A DNA stretch of 9,781 nt from an uncultured Hyphomicrobiales bacterium (GTDB taxonomy: Bacteria > Pseudomonadota > Alphaproteobacteria > Rhizobiales > Aestuariivirgaceae): the NCBI GenBank assembly GCA_903930095.1, contig CAIYXE010000029.1, forward strand, positions 1 through 9,781, given 5' to 3'. Below are positions 6,640 to 9,781 of the stretch, in pieces. The notes under the pieces were generated by a model. The model did no database searches and was not told the origin of the DNA. It saw only the letters and a list, made by a program, of their open reading frames with translations. Both the position numbers and the translations under genes were made by a program. Position 1 is the first letter of the stretch. Each line of letters begins with the position of its first letter.

Positions 6640-7472
6640 GCGGACCATCGATCGGGCTCGCATTGGGCGGGGGCAGCGCGCGGGGACTGGCGCACATTCC
6701 GATGCTCGAGGTCTTCGACGAACTCGGGATAAAGCCCAAGGTGATCGCGGGTTGCTCCATCGGCGCCCTCGTGGGGGCAGCCTATGCCGGCGGCATGAGT
6801 GCCGCCGAGATCCGCGCCCGGGCGGAGATGCTGCTGGCCAACCGCATCGGCGCAATGCGCTATGCCTTCGGCGAGAAGCGCGTCAGCCCCTTCGACCTTC
6901 TTGCTTTGAAGGGCCTCGCCTCGATGCATGTCGATGGCGAGACGCTTGTGGGCATCGCGCTGCCGGACACGCTGCCGAAACTGATCGAGGAGTTGACGAT
7001 CCCATTCAAGGTGATTGCCACGGACTTCGACAGCATGGAGGAACGCGTCATTGAATCAGGTCCGCTGCTGAAGGCGGTCGGCGCTTCAATCGCCATTCCA
7101 GGCGTGATCCTTGGCCCGCAGTTCGACGGGCATGCCTATGTCGATGGCTGCATCACCAATCCCGTTCCCTTCGACCATGTGCGCGAAGGAATGGACATCG
7201 TGGTGGCAGTGGACGTGACGGGCCGCCCGCGCGCAGCGAATGGCGCCAACCGCTCCAACATCGAACTCGCTGTAGGCTCCCTCCTCATTCTGTTTCATCA
7301 GGTCGCAGGCCTCCGCCGCACCATAAGCCCGCCGGACATTTACATCCGCCCGGCGATCGATGCCTTCTCGGGTGGCGATTTCTTCCGTATCCGGGAGGTG
7401 CTGGAACAGGCCGGGACGGCCAAGGACCAGCTGAAGCGAGAGCTTGAAAAACGAATTAACGCAATCGCTTAG
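6636..7472 (+). CDS. Patatin-like phospholipase, RssA type
   Basis: Predicted serine hydrolase acting on lipid acyl esters. The 278-residue protein is compact, as in RssA/YchK-like bacterial patatins. It starts with the oxyanion-hole motif ALGGGSARGLAHI (9-21), then the nucleophile elbow AGCSIGAL (38-45, Ser41) and the catalytic dyad Asp in YVDGCITNPVP (168-178, Asp170). Ser and Asp are both present, so it should be active. I see no signal peptide or membrane segment; it is probably cytoplasmic or peripheral. ATG 6636 overlaps the kinase stop (ATGA) and has GGGAGG seven bases upstream, a strong ribosome site; the longer frame from 6609 would begin inside the kinase gene. The C-terminus ends in a charged helix and its stop codon overlaps that of tadA. 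The physiological lipid is unknown. Confidence 0.92.
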   Translation: MSGPSIGLALGGGSARGLAHIPMLEVFDELGIKPKVIAGCSIGALVGAAYAGGMSAAEIRARAEMLLANRIGAMRYAFGEKRVSPFDLLALKGLASMHVDGETLVGIALPDTLPKLIEELTIPFKVIATDFDSMEERVIESGPLLKAVGASIAIPGVILGPQFDGHAYVDGCITNPVPFDHVREGMDIVVAVDVTGRPRAANGANRSNIELAVGSLLILFHQVAGLRRTISPPDIYIRPAIDAFSGGDFFRIREVLEQAGTAKDQLKRELEKRINAIA

Positions 7473-7924
7473 CGGCGTTTTCGGAAGAAATCTCTTAACA
7501 GCGCCTTCGCCTGCTCCTCGCCCAGCCCGCTGTAGACGTCCGGCGCGTGGTGGCAGGTGTCGAGCCCGAAGAAGCAGGCACCATGCTCGACCGCCCCCAT
7601 CTTCTCGTCGCCAGCCGCAAAGTAAAGGCGGCGGATGCGGGCGAAGGAAATGGCGCCCGCGCACATGGCGCAGGGCTCCAGCGTCACGTGCAGATCGCAG
7701 CCCGTGAGCCGTTCGCTCCCGAGGACTTTCGCTGCCTCGCGGATCACCAGCATCTCGGCATGGGCAGTGGGATCCTTGAGTTCCAGCGTGCGGTTTCCGG
7801 CCCTGGCGATGACGTTCCCGGAAGCATCGGCCACGACCGCACCAACCGGCACCTCGCCCCTTTGGGCGGCGGCTTCGGCCTCCGCGAAGGCGATGCGCAT
7901 TGGCTCTGGCAGTTTCAGTCGCAT
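7469..7924 (-). CDS. tadA: tRNA adenosine(34) deaminase
   Basis: Zinc-dependent deaminase converting adenosine to inosine at the wobble position of tRNA-Arg(ACG), needed to read CGU, CGC and CGA codons. The 151-residue length is normal. Visible are VPVGAVVAD (26-34), the zinc and catalytic motif TAHAEM (53-58, H55 and E57) and the PCAMCAG motif (84-90, C85 and C88), followed by the TadA-like RIRRLYFAAGDEKMGAVEHG. The frame remains open far upstream across rluB and rsmD in antisense; that part is not coding. I chose ATG 7924 because homology begins at once after it. ATG 7945 in the same frame is possible, and neither has a clear ribosome site. Its start codon is 36 bases from that of divergent rluB; its stop overlaps that of the convergent patatin gene. 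Confidence 0.95.
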   Translation of the reverse strand: MRLKLPEPMRIAFAEAEAAAQRGEVPVGAVVADASGNVIARAGNRTLELKDPTAHAEMLVIREAAKVLGSERLTGCDLHVTLEPCAMCAGAISFARIRRLYFAAGDEKMGAVEHGACFFGLDTCHHAPDVYSGLGEEQAKALLRDFFRKRR

Positions 7925-7960
7925 CGTGCCACATGAGGCGATCATGGGTGCCGGGTCAAG

Positions 7961-8737
7961 ATGAGCGAATTCGAAGGTGAGCGCATCGCCAAGGTGATCG
8001 CCCGGGCAGGCCTTTGCTCCCGGCGTGACGCCGAGCGGCTGATCGGCGAGGGCCGGGTCAAGCTGAACGGCAAGGTGCTGACGGCCGCCGCTACCAATGT
8101 GACGGTGAAGGACACTGTTCTGGTCGACAATCTGCCGCTCCCCCAGAAGGAGGAGACGCGGCTCTGGCGGTATCACAAGCCTGCAGGCCTCGTGGTCTCC
8201 AACCGCGATCCGGAGGGCCGGCCGACCGTTTTCCAGAAGCTGCGCGAGCAGTTGCCGCGCGTGCTGTCGATCGGCCGCCTCGACATCAATACGGAAGGCC
8301 TGCTGCTCCTCACCAATGACGGCGAACTCGCCCGCTTTCTCGAACTGCCCGCGACGGGCTGGATCCGGCGCTACAGGGTGCGCGCCTTTGGCCGCATCGA
8401 GGAGGCGGCGCTGCACAAGATCGAGAAGGGTGTCGAGATCGACGGCGTGCGTTACGGCCCTGTCGAGGCCAAGATCGAGCGCGTGCAGGGCGACAACAGC
8501 TGGCTCAACATCGCCATCCGGGAGGGCAAGAACCGCGAGGTGAAGCGCATCTGCGAGCATCTGGGGCTTCAGGTGAACAGGCTCATCCGCACCGGCTTTG
8601 GCCCGTTCCAGCTGGGTGAACTGCCGCGCGGCGGCATCGAAGAGGTGCCAACCCGCGCGATGAAGTCCAGCATCGGCGAGAAGTTCTTCAAGAAGGAAGA
8701 TGATGCGCATCGTCGGTGGAAAGCACAAAGGCCATAG
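7961..8737 (+). CDS. rluB: rRNA pseudouridine synthase, RluB/RsuA family
   Basis: Isomerises a specific uridine of ribosomal RNA to pseudouridine; RluB of E. coli acts at position 2605 of 23S rRNA. The 258-residue protein has an N-terminal S4 RNA-binding domain (about residues 6-55, with RIAKVIARAGLCSRRDAERL), then the catalytic domain. The latter carries RYHKPAGLVVSNRDPEGRPTV (70-90) and the active-site motif IGRLDINTEGLLLLTNDG (104-121, catalytic Asp108). REGKNREVKRICEHLG and RTGFGPFQLGELPRG complete the family signature. The name rluB follows usual alphaproteobacterial annotation; RsuA and RluE/RluF share these motifs, so the exact target is less certain than the family. ATG 7961 is used; the ribosome site is weak. 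The Lys/Arg-rich tail overlaps rsmD by 35 bases. Confidence 0.92.
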   Translation: MSEFEGERIAKVIARAGLCSRRDAERLIGEGRVKLNGKVLTAAATNVTVKDTVLVDNLPLPQKEETRLWRYHKPAGLVVSNRDPEGRPTVFQKLREQLPRVLSIGRLDINTEGLLLLTNDGELARFLELPATGWIRRYRVRAFGRIEEAALHKIEKGVEIDGVRYGPVEAKIERVQGDNSWLNIAIREGKNREVKRICEHLGLQVNRLIRTGFGPFQLGELPRGGIEEVPTRAMKSSIGEKFFKKEDDAHRRWKAQRP

Positions 8738-9281
8738 CATCGCCCCGCCGCAGGGCTCGGCCACGCGGCCGACGAGCGACAGGGTGCGGGAATCGGTGTT
8801 CAACATCCTGGCCCACGGCATTGACGGTCTGGACCTTGAGGGGGCGCGCGTGCTGGACCTCTTTGCGGGAACCGGCGCCATGGGCCTCGAAGCCATTTCG
8901 CGCGGCGCCAGGTTCTGCCAGTTCGTGGACGACAGCGCCGAAGCCCGCGGCCTCATTCGCCGCAACGCGGATGCCCTGGGCGTGATCGGCCTCGTCAAGA
9001 TCTGGCGGCGGGATGCGGCGAACCTCGGTCCCTGCGCGCCACAGCCAAGCTTTGACCTCGTCTTTGCTGACCCGCCATACGGAAAGGGATTGGGCCAAAG
9101 AGCTCTGGAATCTTTGGTTTCGGGCGGATGGCTGAACCCGGGCGCCATCGTGGTGCTGGAGGAGACACAGAAGGCTGAGGTGTCCCCCGTCAGAGGACTG
9201 GCGCTCATCGACACGCGCGAGTATGGCGACACGAGGATCAGGTTCTATCGGCAGGAAAGTCATGAAGATTCACAAGCTTGA
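8703..9281 (+). CDS. rsmD: 16S rRNA (guanine(966)-N2)-methyltransferase
   Basis: S-adenosylmethionine-dependent enzyme that methylates G966 of 16S rRNA in the small subunit. The 192-residue protein starts with the family's MRIVGGKHKGHSI, followed by TRPTSDRVRESVFNIL (21-36), the SAM-binding motif LDLFAGTGAMGLEAISRGA (51-69) and the catalytic FADPPYG (121-127). I chose ATG 8703 over the adjacent in-frame ATG 8700 because it gives MRIVGG as in homologues and five bases of spacing from AAGGA. The start lies inside rluB, with 35 bases of overlap in different frames, so the two are surely co-transcribed. Its own stop lies 20 bases inside the following gene. Confidence 0.95.
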   Translation: MRIVGGKHKGHSIAPPQGSATRPTSDRVRESVFNILAHGIDGLDLEGARVLDLFAGTGAMGLEAISRGARFCQFVDDSAEARGLIRRNADALGVIGLVKIWRRDAANLGPCAPQPSFDLVFADPPYGKGLGQRALESLVSGGWLNPGAIVVLEETQKAEVSPVRGLALIDTREYGDTRIRFYRQESHEDSQA

Positions 9282-9781
9282 AACGTTCTGCAATGAATTT
9301 GTCGGTTTCGTCCGGGTAACCGCGGATACGGGTGAACAGGGCTGGGGCCAGGTTTCGACCTACAATTCGGACATCACCTGCGAAGTCTTCCACCGGCAAG
9401 TTGCGCGCCATGCCCTGGGCACTGATGCGCTGGATTTCGCCAACACGCTGGAACTCATCAATGAGCGCGAGCACAAGTATCCTGGCTCTTATCTCCGCCG
9501 CGCTATGACGGGCCTCGATACCGCCCTGCTGGACCTGCGCGGCAAGCTTGAGGGCAAGCCTGTCACCGCACTGTTCGGCGGCACGCCGGGGAAACTGCGC
9601 GCATATGCCTCTTCCATGAAACGCGACATCACGCCCAAGGACGAAGCGAAGCGGCTTTGCCAGCTGCGCGACGACAAGGGCTTCGACGCCTTCAAGTGGC
9701 GCGTAGGCGCGGAATGCGGACGAGACCGGGATGAGTGGCCGGGCCGAACGGACGAGATCGTGCCGACGGTGGCGCGTGCAC
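9262..9781 (+). CDS. Enolase-superfamily (mandelate racemase/muconate lactonizing type) protein, cut by window edge
   Basis: The N-terminal 173 residues of a member of the enolase superfamily, enzymes that remove a proton next to a carboxylate to give racemases, dehydratases or cycloisomerases. The capping domain is visible: VRVTADTGEQGWGQ (17-30), then HKYPGSYLRRAMTGLDTALLDLRGKLEGKPV (71-101), whose GLDTALLDLRGK stretch and LFGG (104-107) are characteristic. The barrel begins with RAYASSMKRD and reaches GFDAFKWRVG (140-149), the position of the catalytic K-x-K pair, here K145-W-R147. Metal ligands and the second acid/base lie off the right edge, so the reaction cannot be assigned. ATG 9262 has AGGAAA five bases upstream and overlaps rsmD by 20 bases. 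The frame is open to the end of the window. Confidence 0.85.
   Translation, partial: MKIHKLETFCNEFVGFVRVTADTGEQGWGQVSTYNSDITCEVFHRQVARHALGTDALDFANTLELINEREHKYPGSYLRRAMTGLDTALLDLRGKLEGKPVTALFGGTPGKLRAYASSMKRDITPKDEAKRLCQLRDDKGFDAFKWRVGAECGRDRDEWPGRTDEIVPTVARA

Noticed and set aside
7922..7958. TTGACC on the minus strand as a -35 box for tadA
   Set aside because: At 17-base spacing the -10 position is TCATGT, which matches the consensus at only two places, and it would start transcription inside the coding region.
7925..9232. 436-codon upstream extension of the tadA frame, antisense to rluB and rsmD
   Set aside because: TadA homology begins only at 7924. The extension reads as low-complexity Ser/Arg/Pro sequence and lies opposite two clear genes.

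Overview
The window looks like chromosomal DNA of a high-GC alphaproteobacterium, probably of the Rhizobiales/Hyphomicrobiales. This rests on base composition, on recognisable protein sequences, and on gene order: xseA divergent from purD, and tadA divergent from rluB-rsmD, both as I recall them from that group. No genome search was possible, so the order-level call is an inference.

Region by region: (1) 1-1473, minus strand, is the first 491 residues of a secreted M6-family metalloprotease whose C-terminus lies off the left edge. Its composition is visibly lower in GC than the rest. (2) 1474-1624 is an AT-rich intergenic stretch with an imperfect 27-nt inverted repeat and two smaller hairpins. 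(3) 1625-3022, minus strand, is xseA (exonuclease VII large subunit). (4) 3102-7472, plus strand, is a tight run of five genes: purD, a 99-residue Dabb-domain protein, a fluoroacetate/haloacetate dehalogenase-type alpha/beta hydrolase, an ACAD10/LvaA-like phosphotransferase, and a patatin-like phospholipase. Junctions are 4-nt overlap, 10-nt gap, 11-nt overlap and 4-nt overlap. (5) tadA (minus) converges on the patatin gene with overlapping stop codons. (6) On the plus strand rluB, rsmD and a truncated mandelate racemase/muconate lactonizing-type enolase-superfamily gene follow, each overlapping the next.

Working together: xseA, purD, tadA, rluB and rsmD are housekeeping genes (DNA repair, purine synthesis, tRNA and rRNA modification). 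The genes between purD and tadA, and the enolase-superfamily gene after rsmD, look like metabolic genes transcribed with them. The best-supported specific prediction is the dehalogenase: all eight residues I recall as catalytic or fluoride-binding in the Rhodopseudomonas fluoroacetate dehalogenase are present at a constant offset. I saw no CRISPR array, tRNA, rRNA, insertion sequence or phage gene, and no clear evidence for a wholly new multi-gene system. The most open questions are the substrates of the dehalogenase, kinase and enolase-superfamily proteins, and the origin of the M6 protease gene.
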